6,334 nt of DNA from an uncultured Chlamydiae bacterium (GTDB lineage Bacteria > Chlamydiota > Chlamydiia > Chlamydiales > Rhabdochlamydiaceae): contig CAIPRZ010000064.1 in NCBI GenBank assembly GCA_903867585.1, positions 1 to 6,334 on the forward strand, in the 5' to 3' direction. The position numbers and the translations under genes were made by a program. Position 1 is the stretch's first letter. Each line of letters begins with the position of its first letter. Below are positions 5,664 through 6,334 of the stretch, one piece after another. The notes under the pieces are model-generated. The model had not been told where the DNA came from and ran no database searches. It saw only the letters and a program-made list of their open reading frames with translations.

Positions 5664-6334
5664 TTACTGTATTTCATAAATTAATGTAATACTCGCTTCT
5701 AAGGATAAATCTCCTGCTTCGATGGGGGCAGCATTATCTGCTCCAGAAGATTTTGCAAAACAAGCAAGCTGAAGTTGAGGGGAATGGACTCTCATTTGAT
5801 TTAATTGAATTGATAGTATTCTGATCAATTGTACGCCTGTGGCTTTTGCGATGATTTCAGCTTCTTTTATAGCATTTTGTCCAGCAAGAGATAAAACTTC
5901 AGATTTGTATTGTTGAGGATTTTTTAAACCAAATTTAATATCAGAAATCGAATTAGCTCCAGATTTTGTGATTACATCGATAACTTGGCCAATAAGTTCA
6001 AGCTTTTGTGTGTGTAATAAAATAGAGTTAGTGACTTCATAGCCTATTATTTCAGCCTTCCAATTCTGCGGGGGATGGGTAGGGTATGGGGTATAATTGG
6101 GTCGTATCGAAAACTGATGAGTCTCATATTCATCAGTATCAAAACCAATGTGGTTTAGGTTTTCTAAGATCTGTTTCATTTTTAATGTATTGTCACTAAG
6201 GGCTGCTTCTGCTGTTTCTGCTAATGAAACTACACCAATTTTTAGCTGGAGCTCATCAGCAGGTTTTAGAATAGAGGCGTTTGCTGTTAATGTGATATGA
6301 GGGCGATCATTTAAATTAGCGTTAAGACTTGCTA
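5664..6334 (-). CDS. SIMPL (DUF541) domain protein, 5' end beyond window
   Basis: An open frame of 222 complete codons that continues through the right edge, so the N-terminus is missing. The ATG at 6179 is internal: the frame stays open upstream, and the residues before it are typical SIMPL sequence (HITLTANASILKPADELQLK, then GVVSLAETAEAAL and KMKQILENLNHIGF). Later family features are a paired-residue stretch around SIRPNY, SDIKFGLKNP, and a C-terminal segment ending AGDLSLEASITLIYEI. SIMPL proteins are usually secreted or periplasmic and form ring-shaped oligomers. Reported roles (oxidative stress defence in some bacteria, signalling-complex binding for the mammalian namesake) are not transferable with confidence. 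The visible part near the edge (LASLNAN) could be the end of a signal peptide. The gene is followed by an AT-rich inverted repeat and then tRNA-Ser. Confidence 0.82.
   Translation of the reverse strand, partial: ASLNANLNDRPHITLTANASILKPADELQLKIGVVSLAETAEAALSDNTLKMKQILENLNHIGFDTDEYETHQFSIRPNYTPYPTHPPQNWKAEIIGYEVTNSILLHTQKLELIGQVIDVITKSGANSISDIKFGLKNPQQYKSEVLSLAGQNAIKEAEIIAKATGVQLIRILSIQLNQMRVHSPQLQLACFAKSSGADNAAPIEAGDLSLEASITLIYEIQ

Overview
This 6.3 kb window looks like the chromosome of a Chlamydiae member, more likely an environmental (Parachlamydia-, Protochlamydia- or Simkania-like) lineage than Chlamydia itself. The base composition is AT-rich. The order dnaB - mnmG (gidA) - lplA on one strand matches the chlamydial arrangement as I remember it (CT497-CT498-CT499 in C. 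trachomatis). That placement rests on gene order and protein style, not on a database search. Every gene here reads on the minus strand.

In the direction of transcription (high to low coordinates) the layout is as follows. A SIMPL/DUF541 domain protein enters from the right edge, its 5' end outside the window. A tRNA-Ser(GCU) follows, with a recognisable promoter and a strong terminator. Next comes the replicative helicase dnaB, ending in a 19-bp perfect inverted repeat. After a 160-bp intergenic region there is a tight cluster: a 29-aa, extremely basic AURKAIP1/COX24-type ribosomal-subunit protein, mnmG 3 nt later, and lplA overlapping mnmG by 7 nt. Two tandem sulfotransferase-like genes lie downstream. 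The first (269 aa) is complete and followed by a terminator. The second runs off the left edge, so only its first 52 codons are visible.

The core genes handle replication-fork unwinding (DnaB), decoding (tRNA-Ser, the small ribosomal protein, and MnmG, which modifies wobble uridine with MnmE) and lipoylation of 2-oxoacid dehydrogenases (LplA). The three flanking genes look accessory and are probably exported: the SIMPL protein and the two sulfotransferase-like paralogues.

The least ordinary part is the left end. Both sulfotransferase-like genes encode a signal peptide in front of an intact HIPKTAG-type PAPS-binding motif. They also share a roughly 40-bp upstream leader that is clearly better conserved than the coding sequence behind it. 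I see no CRISPR array, insertion sequence or phage gene.
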